Positions 50,722 through 60,391 of a stretch of DNA of 64,000 nucleotides are shown piece by piece. The notes beneath the pieces are model-generated. The model saw only the letters and a list, made by a program, of their open reading frames with translations. It was not told the DNA's origin and did not search any database. The stretch spans positions 124,001 to 188,000 of the forward strand of contig NZ_BSYI01000005.1 in the NCBI RefSeq assembly GCF_030270585.1. The letters are read 5' to 3'. Origin of the DNA: Paralimibaculum aggregatum (GTDB lineage Bacteria; Pseudomonadota; Alphaproteobacteria; Rhodobacterales; Rhodobacteraceae). Every line of letters starts with the position of its first letter. Position 1 is the first letter of the stretch. Both the position numbers and the translations under genes were made by a program.

Positions 50722-51588
50722 ATGTCTGCTACACGTCTGACCCTTTTCCGGGTCTGTATCCTTTTGGCGGCGCTTTATGGCGTTTTCGCGGCACCGGCCA
50801 ACGCACAGATCGTGCTCGACGGCCGCTATGACGGGATCGGCCCGGCGGCGGGCAGCGAGATCCGCATCGCCCCGGATCCGGGCGGCTTCACCGGCAGCTT
50901 CCGGCCCGCCGGCGGGCAGCCGCAGCCCTTCGAGGCCGACCGGCGCGGCGACCAGGCCGAGACCGTGGTCAAGCTCGACGGGCGGGTCCATCTGCTGCAG
51001 ATGACCCCCCTGCCCTATGGCGCCGAGGTCGCCTTCATCCCGTTCGCCGATGACGGCACGCTGGTGCTCGAGGGCGCGTCGCTCTTCACCTATCTGCGCG
51101 AGGGCATCTCGCTGCCGGAGCCGCCGGAGGGCTATCGCGAGGCGCCGCGCGACGTGATGAGCCAGTTCGCCGCCAACAGCTTCCTCGTCTCCTACGAGTT
51201 CTGGCGGCCGACCGGGGTGCGCAACGGCTATCTCTCGCTGCCGTCGCGGGCGCGCACGATGATCCGCCTCTTCCCCGCCGTGCAGCTCGACATCATCTGG
51301 AAGCTCTGCCTGGCGCCGAAGGCCGACGACGCGCTCGCCGTGGCGCTCAAGGGCCAAGGCGTCACCTGCGACGCGGTGGTGACGGGGCTTGCCGAGATCC
51401 AGTCGGCCGGGCGCTTCGATGCCTACAAGGCGGAGGTCGCGAAGCAGAAGTCGAGCCTCATCGACAGCGTGCGCTGCGGCGAGGGCTACGTGATGACGCG
51501 CGCCGCCTGCACGGCCGCGGGCAAGGCGGTGGCGGAGGCCGCGATCAGCCTCGAGACGGCGGCGACGGTGCTGCGGCGCCATCGCTGA
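50722..51588 (+). CDS. Exported protein of unknown function
   Basis: Unrecognised protein of 288 residues. ATG 50722 follows AAGGGGACGG and starts a Sec signal peptide (LFRVCILLAALYGVFA, cleavage after ANA near residue 32). The mature part begins with a beta-rich stretch (IVLDGRYDGIGPAAGSEIRI, GGFTGSFRPAGGQPQPFEAD) and ends in helices with cysteines (IWKLCLAPK, GVTCDAVV, SVRCGEGYVMTRAACTAAG), so probably disulfide-bonded in the periplasm. Divergent from the LysR gene and convergent with hxlR-like; nothing nearby indicates a role. Confidence 0.8.
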   Translation: MSATRLTLFRVCILLAALYGVFAAPANAQIVLDGRYDGIGPAAGSEIRIAPDPGGFTGSFRPAGGQPQPFEADRRGDQAETVVKLDGRVHLLQMTPLPYGAEVAFIPFADDGTLVLEGASLFTYLREGISLPEPPEGYREAPRDVMSQFAANSFLVSYEFWRPTGVRNGYLSLPSRARTMIRLFPAVQLDIIWKLCLAPKADDALAVALKGQGVTCDAVVTGLAEIQSAGRFDAYKAEVAKQKSSLIDSVRCGEGYVMTRAACTAAGKAVAEAAISLETAATVLRRHR

Positions 51589-51615
51589 ACCGGGCCGCGG
51601 CGCCGGTCACGCCGC

Positions 51616-51635
51616 GGCAGGCACGGTTGCCTGCC
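51616..51635. terminator. Hairpin between convergent genes
   Basis: GGCAGGCA, loop CGGT, TGCCTGCC, midway between the stop of the exported protein gene (51588) and that of the HxlR-type gene (51665). No T-run on either side; plausible bidirectional 3' structure. Confidence 0.45.
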
Positions 51636-51664
51636 TTGGGCCGGGCAGGCGCGGCGAGCCGAAC

Positions 51665-52000
51665 TCAGGCGGCGGAAGACTGCGCGTTGCGCGATCCGAC
51701 CATGCGGCCCCAGCTCTCGAAGCCCTCGACGACCTGGGTCAGCGCGCGGCCGCGCTCGGTCAGCCGGTATTCCAGCCGCCGTGCGCCGGGGTTGACCGGG
51801 CGCTTCTCCATGATGCCTTCGTCCACCAGGCGGGCGAGACGGTTCGACAGAATGTTGCGCGCCATGCCGAGCCGACGCTGGAATGCGTCGAAGCGGGTGA
51901 TACCGTGAAGCGCAGCCCAGAGGATGAGCAGTGTCCAGCCGTCGCCAACCATGCGCACCGCCTCGGACATCGCGGTCATGTCGTCCTGGTCCTGAAGCAT
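51665..52000 (-). CDS. HxlR-family transcriptional regulator
   Basis: Winged-helix regulator of the HxlR (DUF24) type, 111 residues from ATG 52000 with GGGAGGG 5 nt upstream; a longer frame to 52045 lacks a ribosome site. Motifs: MVGDGWTLLILWAALHGITRFDAFQRRL and ILSNRLARLVDEGIMEKRPVNPGARRLEYRLT. It lacks the N-terminal redox Cys of HypR/YodB types, so is probably a small-molecule sensor. Divergent from the SDR gene, which it likely controls. Confidence 0.92.
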   Translation of the reverse strand: MLQDQDDMTAMSEAVRMVGDGWTLLILWAALHGITRFDAFQRRLGMARNILSNRLARLVDEGIMEKRPVNPGARRLEYRLTERGRALTQVVEGFESWGRMVGSRNAQSSAA

Positions 52001-52155
52001 AATACCCTCCCAAACGGGTTCGTTTCGTATAGACATTTGTAGCATGCTATGAACGGTCAGTCTCCATTCTTGAATAAAATTTGGGCAAACATGGACAGGT
52101 GTCCACCGGATATCGGAAGAGTGCAGCGGAATCGAACAGGCAGCAAGGGGCAGCT
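52001..52155. promoter_or_regulatory. HxlR/SDR divergent control region with two palindromes
   Basis: This A+T-richer 155-bp stretch separates the two divergent genes. TAGCATGCTA at 52040-52049 is a perfect 10-bp palindrome, and GGACA-GG-TGTCC at 52093-52104 is a second dyad. Either could bind the dimeric HxlR-type regulator. No decisive -10/-35 boxes. Confidence 0.45.
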
Positions 52156-52896
52156 ATGAGCCTTAGATCATGCAAGATTTTTGTCACGGGTGCTTCGAGT
52201 GGCATCGGCGCGCATCTCGCCCGGGCCCTGGCGCGACGAGGCGCCGCAGTCGCCGCCGGCGCGCGCCGGGCCGAGGCGCTGGCCGATCTGGCCGCCGTGG
52301 AGCCGCGAATCACCCCTGTCAAGCTCGACGTGACAGACCCCGGATCGGTCCGTTCCGGCGTCGCCGCGGCGGCCGAGGCGCTCGGCGGTCTCGACGGTCT
52401 GGTGAACAATGCCGGCATCGCCTGGGGCGGGCGCGCGCTCGACATGGCGGAGGACGACTGGGCCCGGGTGATCGACACCAACCTCTCCGGCGTCTTCCGG
52501 GTGGCGCAGGCGGCGGCGCGGGTGATGGCGGAGGATGGCGGCGGCAGCATCGTGAACACCGCCTCGGTGCTCGGCTTCGGCACCGGCACCGGGGTCGCCG
52601 CCTATGCCGCCTCGAAGGCGGCGGTGGTGCATCTGACGCGCAACCTCGCGCTCGAATGGGCGCGCCACGGCGTGCGGGTCAATGCGCTGGCGCCGGGCTA
52701 CATCCCCACCGAGATCAACCGCGGCTTTCTCGAGGGCGAGGCCGGACAGGCGATGCTGAAGGACATCCCGATGCGCCGCTTCGGCCGGCCGGAGGATCTC
52801 GAGGCGCCGCTCGAGCTGCTGCTCGGCCCCGGCGGCGCATACATCACCGGCGTCACCCTGCCGGTCGATGGCGGGCATCTCTGCCGGCCGCTCTGA
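52156..52896 (+). CDS. Short-chain dehydrogenase/reductase
   Basis: Classical SDR, 246 residues, from ATG 52156 (AAGGGG ribosome site). Cofactor motif TGASSGIGAHLA (TGxxxGxG), NNAG, catalytic Ser in VNTASVLGFG and YAASK (Tyr-Lys). NAD(P)-dependent oxidation/reduction of a hydroxyl/ketone; the acyl-CoA dehydrogenase gene that follows suggests a beta-oxidation-like hydroxyacyl step or a linked alcohol substrate (inference). Confidence 0.93.
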   Translation: MSLRSCKIFVTGASSGIGAHLARALARRGAAVAAGARRAEALADLAAVEPRITPVKLDVTDPGSVRSGVAAAAEALGGLDGLVNNAGIAWGGRALDMAEDDWARVIDTNLSGVFRVAQAAARVMAEDGGGSIVNTASVLGFGTGTGVAAYAASKAAVVHLTRNLALEWARHGVRVNALAPGYIPTEINRGFLEGEAGQAMLKDIPMRRFGRPEDLEAPLELLLGPGGAYITGVTLPVDGGHLCRPL

Positions 52897-52952
52897 GCGC
52901 GCTTGCCGGGGCCGGCGCGGCGTGGTCTCGTGTCGTCCGGAGGAGGTGCCCC

Positions 52953-54151
<1,199 letters not shown>

Positions 54152-54152
<1 letters not shown>

Positions 54153-54505
54153 TGCAGCTCTACGGCGTGCGGATCTTCGTCGACGACCTTGCCGCGGCGC
54201 GGGAATTCTATGGCGAGACCCTGGGGCTCGCCGCGGTCTGGGAGATGCCGGACGCGGTCGGCTATGGCGCCGGCGGGGCCACGCTGATCGTCGAGACGGA
54301 GGACCCGGCGGGCCCGGATGGCGAGCTGGTCGGCCGCTTCGTGGGGGTCTCGCTGGCGGTGGAGGACATCGCCGCCGCGCATCGGGATCTCGCGGCCAGG
54401 GGGGTGGTGTTTCACGGCGCGCCGACTGCCCAGCCCTGGGGCGGGATGCTGGCGCATTTCGACGACCCGGCGGGCAACACGCTGACCCTGCTCGGCAAGC
54501 CCTGA
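54152..54505 (+). CDS. VOC-superfamily (glyoxalase-like) protein
   Basis: Small vicinal-oxygen-chelate fold protein, 117 residues, whose ATG shares a base with the dehydrogenase stop (TGATG). Two beta-alpha-beta-beta-beta modules: MQLYGVRIFVDDLAAAREFYGETLGL and VSLAVEDIAAAHRDLAARGVVFHG, ending FDDPAGNTLTLLGKP. Possible metal ligands include His and the terminal Glu/Asp positions. Probably an isomerase/lyase or a binding protein; substrate unknown. Confidence 0.88.
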
Positions 54506-54561
54506 GCGGGCCCGCGGCGCGGTCCGGCCCGGCCGGCCGGCGGCGGTTCGGGTGGCCGGGG

Positions 54562-54618
54562 CGGCGCGCGCCCGCCGCCTCCCCCGCCCGCCCGCCCGGA
54601 GGCGGCGGGCGCGCGCCG
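54562..54618. repeat. Perfect 21-bp inverted repeat with 15-nt loop
   Basis: The arm 54562-54582 is the exact reverse complement of 54598-54618; the 15-nt loop is a CCCGCC-type repeat. It lies 57 nt after the VOC stop and 115 nt before the indolepyruvate oxidoreductase start. As RNA it would form the most stable hairpin in the window; lack of a T-run makes factor-dependent termination or mRNA end protection more likely than intrinsic termination. Confidence 0.85.
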
Positions 54619-54658
54619 GCGGCACCGGTCCGCCTGGTCGTCGGCGCGGTCCAGCGAA

Positions 54659-54686
54659 TTGTCCTTGCCAGATAGGTCAATATAGC
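54659..54686 (+). promoter_or_regulatory. Candidate sigma70-type promoter of the indolepyruvate oxidoreductase gene
   Basis: TTGTCC (54659-54664), 16-nt spacer, TATAGC (54681-54686), in a short A+T-rich patch just downstream of the 21-bp hairpin and 47 nt before the ATG at 54733. Position and composition fit a promoter; the -35 is only a partial match. Confidence 0.45.
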
Positions 54687-54732
54687 TTACCTTTACCCCG
54701 ACCCATCCGGGAGAAGACCAGAGGAGAGCCCC

Positions 54733-57700
54733 ATGGATCTGCGCGATGTACGCCTCTCAGACAGGTACGATCTCGGGAAATCCCCGGTGCTGCTGTCCGG
54801 CACCCAGGCGCTGGTGCGCGCGACGCTGATGCAGCGCGCCCGCGACGCCGCCGCCGGGATCGACACCGCCGGCTATGTCACCGGCTATCGCGGCTCGCCG
54901 CTCGGCGGGGTCGACGGCGCCTTCGGGGCCGCGCGCAAGCCGCTCGAGGCGGCGAATGTCCGCTTCCATTCCGGGCTGAACGAGGATCTCGCGGCCACCG
55001 CGCTCTGGGGCACGCAGCAGGCCGAGCTCCGCGGCGAGGGCAGGCACCAGGGCGTCTTCGGGCTCTGGTACGGCAAGGGCCCCGGCGTCGATCGCACCGG
55101 CGACGTGTTCCGCCACGCCAATCTCGCCGGCACCTCGCCCCATGGCGGCGTGCTCGCGGCGATGGGGGACGACCACACCTGCGAGAGCTCGACCACCTGC
55201 CATCAGTCCGAGATGGCGTTCATGGACGCGATGATCCCGATCCTCTCGCCCGCCGGCGTGCAGGAGCTGCTCGACATGATGATGGCGGGCTGGGAGATGA
55301 GCCGCTTCTCGGGCTGCTGGGTCGGCATCAAGGCGATCAAGGACATCGTCGAGGCCACCGCGGTGGTGGATGGCGATCCGCACCGGATGCGCCTGGTGCG
55401 GCCGGAGGATTTCGAGATGCCGCAGGGCGGGCTTGGCATCCGCCTCGGCGATACGCCGCAGACGCAGGAGGCGCGGCTGCACGATCACAAGCGCTTCGCG
55501 GCGCAGGCCTTCGCGCGGGCCAACGGGCTCGACCGGCGGGTGCACGGGGCCCGCGGCGCGCGGATCGGCATCGCCGCCTCCGGCAAGAGCTGGATGGACA
55601 CGGTGCACGCGCTCGAGATGCTGGGGATCACCGGCGATCTCGAGGCGCTCGGCATCACCACCTACAAGGTGGGGCTGGTCTGGCCGCTGGAGAGCCAGCG
55701 CCTGACCGAATGGGCCGAGGGGCTCGATCTCGTGATCGTCGTCGAGGAGAAGCGCGCGATCATCGAGACCCAGGTCAAGGAGATCCTCTACAACCGCCCT
55801 GCCCGGCCGCGGGTGGTGGGCTGGAAGGACGAGACCGGCCAGGTGCTGTTCTCGGTGAAGATGGACCTCAACCCCGGCCAGATCGCCGAGGGCATCGCCC
55901 GGATGCTGGCGCGCGAGGGGGTGAGCCACCCGGCCATCGAGCCGGCGCTGGCGCGCCTTCGCGCCGCCGCGGAAACCGGCCGTGCGCCGGTTCTGGCCGA
56001 GCGCAAGCCCTGGTTCTGCGCCGGCTGCCCGCACAACAGCTCGACCGCGATCCCCGAGGGCTCCCGCGCCTATGCCGGGATCGGCTGCCACTACATGGTG
56101 CAGTGGATGGACCGCGGCACCGAGGGCTTCACCCATATGGGCGGCGAGGGCGCCAACTGGATCGGCGAGGCCCCGTTCTCGCGGCGCGGGCACGTGTTCC
56201 AGAACCTCGGCGACGGCACCTTCAACCATTCCGGCCTGATGGCGATCCGCGCCGCGGTCTATTCCGGCGTGAACATCACCTACAAGATCCTCTACAACGA
56301 CGCCGTCGCGATGACCGGCGGCCAGCGCAACGATGGCGGGCTGGATGCCGGCAAGATCGCGCGCGAATGCCAGGCGGCGGGCGTCGCCCGTGTCGTCGCG
56401 GTGCGCGACGAGAAGGAGGAGGCGGCGGACCTGCCGGCCAACATCGCGGTCTTCGAGCGGGCGGATCTCGACGCGGTGCAGCGCGAGCTCGCCGAGACCC
56501 CCGGCTGCACGGTGCTGCTCTACATCCAGACCTGCGCTGCCGAGAAGCGCCGCCGGCGCAAGCGCGGCCTCGCCGCCGACCCGGAGGAGCGGGTCTTCAT
56601 CAACCCCTCGGTCTGCGAGGGCTGCGGCGATTGCGGCGTGCAGTCGAACTGCGTCGCGATCCTGCCGCATGAAACCCCGCTCGGGCGCAAGCGGCGGATC
56701 GACCAGTCTGCCTGCAACAAGGATTTCTCCTGCCTCAAGGGGTTCTGCCCGAGCTTCGTGACGGTGACCGGCGCGCGGCCGAAGGCGGCGGCGGGCACGC
56801 TCGATCTGCCGGCGATCCCCGAGCCGGAGGTGCTGGCGCTCGACCGGCAATACGGGCTGATGATCACCGGCATCGGCGGCACCGGGGTGGTGACCATCGG
56901 CGCGATCCTCTCGATGGCGGCGCATCTCGAGGGCAAGGCCGCCTCGGAGATGCAGATGGCCGGGCTCGCGCAGAAGGGCGGCGCGGTGGCGATCCATTGC
57001 CGCCTCGCGCCGGAACCCGAGGCGATCACCGCGGTGCGCATCGCCGTCGGCGAGGCCGATGCGGTGATCGGCGGCGACATGGTGGTGACCGCGGCGCCGA
57101 AGACGCTGGGCATGATGGCCCGCGGGCGCACCGGCGTGATCCTCAACACGCAGGAGACGGTGACCGGCGCCTTCACCCACGACCCGGAGTTCCGCCTGCC
57201 CTCGCGGCGCCTGCGCACAGCGGTGGAGGCGCAGGTCGGGGCGGAGGCGGTGCGCGCGCTCGACGCGACGCGGCTCGCCACCGTGCTGCTCGGCGATGCG
57301 ATCTTCGGCAACATGGCGCTGCTCGGCGCGGCCTGGCAGGCCGGTCTGGTGCCGCTCAGCAAGGCGGCGATCCTGAAGGCGATCGAGCTCAACGGCGCGG
57401 CGGTCGAGGGCAACACGCGGGCCTTCGAACTCGGCCGCTGGGCGGTGGCGGAGCCGGAGGCCGCGCTGGCGGCGATCGCGGCGCCGGCCCCGGCCGAGGA
57501 GACGCTGGCCGAGAAGATCGCGCGCCGCGCCGATCACCTCACCGGTTTCCAGAACGCGCGGCTGGCCCGGAAATACCGCGACTTCGTGGCGAAGGCCGAG
57601 GCCGCTGGCGGCGCGCCGCTCGCCGAGGCGGTGGCCGAAGGCTATTTCAAGCTGCTCGCCTACAAGGACGAATACGAGGTCGCGCGGCTGCATTCGGAGA

Positions 57701-58143
57701 CGCTGGAGGCGGCGCTTTCGGAGGAGTTCGACGGGGTCGATCGCGTCACCTTCCACATGGCGCCGCCGCTGCTTTCGCGAATGGGACCCGACGGGCGCCC
57801 GCGCAAGCGCCGCTTCGGCCCCTGGATGCGCACGGCGCTCGGGCTCCTGCGCCGCGGCAAGGTGCTGCGCGGCACGGTGCTCGACCCCTTCGGCTACAGC
57901 GCCGAGCGCCGGGCCGAGCGCCGCGCGATCCGCGACTATGCCAGGCTGATGCGGCGGATCTTCAAGGCGGTCACGCCCGGGACGCTGGAGACCGCGGTGG
58001 CGCTGGCCCGCCTGCCGCTGGAGATTCGCGGCTTCGGCCCGGTCAAGGCCGAGGCGGCCGAGCGCGCCGCGGAGAAGCAGGCGGCGCTGCTCGCCCAGTT
58101 CGAGGCCGGCCCGCCGGCACCGCTTGCCCAGGCCGCGGAGTGA
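54733..58143 (+). CDS. Indolepyruvate ferredoxin oxidoreductase, fused alpha-beta type
   Basis: Single-chain oxidoreductase of 1136 residues that decarboxylates aryl- or branched-chain 2-oxoacids to acyl-CoA, using thiamine diphosphate and iron-sulfur clusters. N-terminal pyrimidine-binding domain GYVTGYRGSPLGGVDGAFG (about 40-58); TPP/Mg region CAGCPHNSSTAIPEGSRAYAG and GEGANWIGEAPF; ferredoxin-like Cys clusters NPSVCEGCGDCGVQSNC and CNKDFSCLKGFCP; gamma-type domain GIGGTGVVTIGAIL and MQMAGLAQKGGAVAIH. The fused form without separate iorA/iorB is common in proteobacteria. Involved in aromatic or branched amino acid breakdown; no transaminase is adjacent. Confidence 0.96.
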   Translation: MDLRDVRLSDRYDLGKSPVLLSGTQALVRATLMQRARDAAAGIDTAGYVTGYRGSPLGGVDGAFGAARKPLEAANVRFHSGLNEDLAATALWGTQQAELRGEGRHQGVFGLWYGKGPGVDRTGDVFRHANLAGTSPHGGVLAAMGDDHTCESSTTCHQSEMAFMDAMIPILSPAGVQELLDMMMAGWEMSRFSGCWVGIKAIKDIVEATAVVDGDPHRMRLVRPEDFEMPQGGLGIRLGDTPQTQEARLHDHKRFAAQAFARANGLDRRVHGARGARIGIAASGKSWMDTVHALEMLGITGDLEALGITTYKVGLVWPLESQRLTEWAEGLDLVIVVEEKRAIIETQVKEILYNRPARPRVVGWKDETGQVLFSVKMDLNPGQIAEGIARMLAREGVSHPAIEPALARLRAAAETGRAPVLAERKPWFCAGCPHNSSTAIPEGSRAYAGIGCHYMVQWMDRGTEGFTHMGGEGANWIGEAPFSRRGHVFQNLGDGTFNHSGLMAIRAAVYSGVNITYKILYNDAVAMTGGQRNDGGLDAGKIARECQAAGVARVVAVRDEKEEAADLPANIAVFERADLDAVQRELAETPGCTVLLYIQTCAAEKRRRRKRGLAADPEERVFINPSVCEGCGDCGVQSNCVAILPHETPLGRKRRIDQSACNKDFSCLKGFCPSFVTVTGARPKAAAGTLDLPAIPEPEVLALDRQYGLMITGIGGTGVVTIGAILSMAAHLEGKAASEMQMAGLAQKGGAVAIHCRLAPEPEAITAVRIAVGEADAVIGGDMVVTAAPKTLGMMARGRTGVILNTQETVTGAFTHDPEFRLPSRRLRTAVEAQVGAEAVRALDATRLATVLLGDAIFGNMALLGAAWQAGLVPLSKAAILKAIELNGAAVEGNTRAFELGRWAVAEPEAALAAIAAPAPAEETLAEKIARRADHLTGFQNARLARKYRDFVAKAEAAGGAPLAEAVAEGYFKLLAYKDEYEVARLHSETLEAALSEEFDGVDRVTFHMAPPLLSRMGPDGRPRKRRFGPWMRTALGLLRRGKVLRGTVLDPFGYSAERRAERRAIRDYARLMRRIFKAVTPGTLETAVALARLPLEIRGFGPVKAEAAERAAEKQAALLAQFEAGPPAPLAQAAE

Positions 58144-58153
58144 TCCGCGGCCT
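58130..58153. terminator. Hairpin spanning the stop codon of the indolepyruvate oxidoreductase gene
   Basis: A 10-bp stem (AGGCCGCGGA / TCCGCGGCCT) with loop GTGA that contains the TGA stop (58141-58143). Its right arm reaches the first base of the convergent coiled-coil gene's stop region. Like the hairpin at 7161-7195 it is centred on a stop codon at a convergent junction and has no T-run. Confidence 0.55.
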
Positions 58154-58566
58154 CAGCGCTGCGCGAAGGTCGTGAAGCCCCTGTCGTTCGCGGCCTCCGC
58201 GAGCTTGTCCATCTGTTCCTTCATCGCGGCGGTGAGATCGACCAGCACCTTGGTGCCGTCGTTGTATTCCTTGCGGATCTTGTCCGCCTCCTTCTCGAGC
58301 GCCGCGAGCTTCTTCTCGTCCGGCGTGTCCTTATCTTCCTCCTCCTGGATCTCCGCCACCTTGGTGGCGTAGCGCTCGATCACCGCCTGGAGATACTTGT
58401 ACTGCGCGTTGCAGTTCTTGATGACCGAGTCGGCGGTGGACTTGGTGCCGTCGCAGAGCGTCTTGAGCTTGCCGAGGATGGTGCCGTTCTTCTTGTTGGT
58501 CGTGTTGAGATCGGCAATGTCCTTCAGTGCCTTGGGCAAAAGCTTGGGGTGCTTGGATTTCCCCAT
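58153..58566 (-). CDS. Small charged coiled-coil protein of unknown function
   Basis: Unrecognised protein of 137 residues, from ATG 58566 with AAGGAG 8 nt upstream. It is Lys/Glu/Asp-rich and almost entirely helical; a coiled coil spans about 65-120 (VAEIQEEEDKDTPDEKKLAAL, KEADKIRKEYN). Two cysteines (KTLCDG, VIKNCN). No signal peptide or membrane helix. Convergent with the oxidoreductase gene by 9 nt and separate from the operon at 58629. Its composition (AAG-rich, fewer G+C third positions at places) differs from neighbours; it recalls the charged helices of the giant protein at 30935, without clear homology. Confidence 0.7.
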   Translation of the reverse strand: MGKSKHPKLLPKALKDIADLNTTNKKNGTILGKLKTLCDGTKSTADSVIKNCNAQYKYLQAVIERYATKVAEIQEEEDKDTPDEKKLAALEKEADKIRKEYNDGTKVLVDLTAAMKEQMDKLAEAANDRGFTTFAQR

Positions 58567-58628
58567 CGGATCACTCCTTTCCACGTGCGGGGCGGAGCGC
58601 ATATCCTAGCGTAAACCGCGGCGCGCAC

Positions 58629-59585
58629 CTAGCCGAGCGCCGCGCCCCCGAGGAACCAGAGCCAGCCGGTGATGGTCAGCAGGCTGAGCACCGTGGCGAT
58701 CAGCACGGTCGAGGCCGCCGCCCCCACCGCGCGGCCGTACATCGCCGCGAAGAGATAGCCGTTGACCCCCGGCGGCATCGCCGCGAGCACCACCGCGGCG
58801 CGCACGAAGCCCTCGTCGAGCGCGAAGACCTGGGTCGCCAGCAGCCAGGCGAGCATCGGGTGCACCAGCAGCGAGAAGCCCGCGATCATCAGCGACTCCG
58901 GCTGCACCCGCGTGACCTTGTAGCGCGTGAGCACCCCGCCGAGGCCGAACAGCGCCACCGGGAGCGAGGCGGCGGCCAGCATGTCGATCATCCCCATCAC
59001 CGGCGCCGGCAGCGGCAGGCCCGAGAGGTTGAAGGCGAAACCCAGCATGATCGAGACGGTCAGCGCGTTGCGGAAGATCGAGCGCAGGCTGCGCCGCAGC
59101 GCCTCGAACGGGCTCACCCCGTCGCGCCGGGAGAACTCCATGGTGAGGATGCCGATCAGGTAGCAGTAGCCGGCATGGAAGGCGATGATCGCGTAGACTG
59201 GCTCCATCGCGCCCTCGCCATAGGCACGGGCATAGACCGGCAGCCCGAGCAGCACCGAGTTGGAGAACAGCGCCGAGAAGCCGAGCGCGACCGCCTCGCC
59301 CGGCCGCCGCCCGAAGAACCGGTTGCAGGCCAGCGCGGCCAGCGCGAAGCAGGTCGTCGCGGCGAGGTAGAAGGAGGCGAGGTGCCCGATCCGGAGGCTC
59401 GCCTCGAGATCGAGCTGGTAGACCGAGCGGAACAGCAGCGCCGGCACCGCGATGTTGGTGGCGAAGGCGATCAGCCAGTCCACCCCCTTTTCGGAGAACA
59501 GCCGCGTGCGCACCGCGCCATAGCCGAAAGCGACCAGCAGGAAGACCGGCAGGACGATCAGCAGGAGGGCATAGATCGCGCTCAC
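58629..59585 (-). CDS. Auxin efflux carrier (AEC) family transporter
   Basis: Membrane transporter of 318 residues with about ten helices in two five-helix repeats, each with a kinked helix (N-terminal FATNIAVPALLFRSVYQLDLE; C-terminal AAVVLAAMPPGVNGYLFAAMYG). GTG start overlapping the upstream stop (GTGA). Bacterial relatives move malate, malonate or other organic anions. Last gene of the 64000-58629 operon; functional link to DNA replication genes upstream is not evident. Confidence 0.9.
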   Translation of the reverse strand: MSAIYALLLIVLPVFLLVAFGYGAVRTRLFSEKGVDWLIAFATNIAVPALLFRSVYQLDLEASLRIGHLASFYLAATTCFALAALACNRFFGRRPGEAVALGFSALFSNSVLLGLPVYARAYGEGAMEPVYAIIAFHAGYCYLIGILTMEFSRRDGVSPFEALRRSLRSIFRNALTVSIMLGFAFNLSGLPLPAPVMGMIDMLAAASLPVALFGLGGVLTRYKVTRVQPESLMIAGFSLLVHPMLAWLLATQVFALDEGFVRAAVVLAAMPPGVNGYLFAAMYGRAVGAAASTVLIATVLSLLTITGWLWFLGGAALG

Positions 59586-60391
59586 GCCGGGTAGTCCAGC
59601 ACCAGCCCGTCATGGGCCGGCTCGACACCGGCGGGCAGCTCCGCCGCCAGCGTCGCATAGTCGAGATCGACATGCAGGTTGGTCAGGATCGCCCGGCGCG
59701 GCGCGGCCTGCGCGATCCAGCCGAGCGCGGTCTCCACATTGGCATGGCTGACATGGGTCGAGTAGCGCAGCGCATCGGTGATCCAGCACCCGATGCCGCT
59801 GACCGCCGCCCAAGCCGGCGCGGTCATCGCCGAGATGTCGGGGGTGTAGGCCACCGGTCCCGCGCGCACCCCCATCGCCACGATGTCGCCGTGCGGCACC
59901 CAGAACGGCTCGACCCGGATCGGCCCGCCGGCGCCGGCGATCTCCAGCGGCCCCTCGATGCGGTTTAGCGTGAGGATCGGCGGATAGGCCGAGCCCGGCG
60001 GCGTCTCGAAGACATAGCCGAAGCGGGCGCGCAGGATGTCCTCGGTGGCGGCGTCGGTCCAGGCCGGCAGCAGTGCGCGGCGGTTGAACACCACCATGCG
60101 CAGGTCGTCGATGCCGTGGATGTGGTCGGCATGCTCATGGGTGAAGAGCACGGCATCGAGATGGCCGGCACCGGCGTCGATGAGCTGGCTGCGGATGTCG
60201 GGCCCGGCATCGATCAGCAGCGTCGTGGTGCCGGCCTCGGCGATGCGCTGCACCAGGAGCGCGCAGCGGCGGCGGCGATTGCGCGGGTCGGCCGGGTCGC
60301 AGGCGCCCCAGTTGGGCCCCGCCGGCCCGATCCGCGGCACGCCGCCGGAGGAGCCGCAGCCGAGGATGGTGAACCGCAGCCGCCCGGCCAT
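59582..60391 (-). CDS. MBL-fold metallohydrolase (PhnP-like phosphodiesterase)
   Basis: Metallo-beta-lactamase-fold hydrolase, 269 residues from ATG 60391, overlapping the TatD-type stop by ATGA. ILGCGSSGGVPRIGP and WGACDPADPRNRRRRCALLV are the PhnP-family N-terminus; metal site LFTHEHADHIHGIDD (HxHxDH) and further ligands VPHGD and YTPD, DALRYSTHVSH. Probably a cyclic phosphodiesterase. In Rhodobacterales it regularly follows tmk-holB-tatD. Confidence 0.93.
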   Translation of the reverse strand: MAGRLRFTILGCGSSGGVPRIGPAGPNWGACDPADPRNRRRRCALLVQRIAEAGTTTLLIDAGPDIRSQLIDAGAGHLDAVLFTHEHADHIHGIDDLRMVVFNRRALLPAWTDAATEDILRARFGYVFETPPGSAYPPILTLNRIEGPLEIAGAGGPIRVEPFWVPHGDIVAMGVRAGPVAYTPDISAMTAPAWAAVSGIGCWITDALRYSTHVSHANVETALGWIAQAAPRRAILTNLHVDLDYATLAAELPAGVEPAHDGLVLDYPA

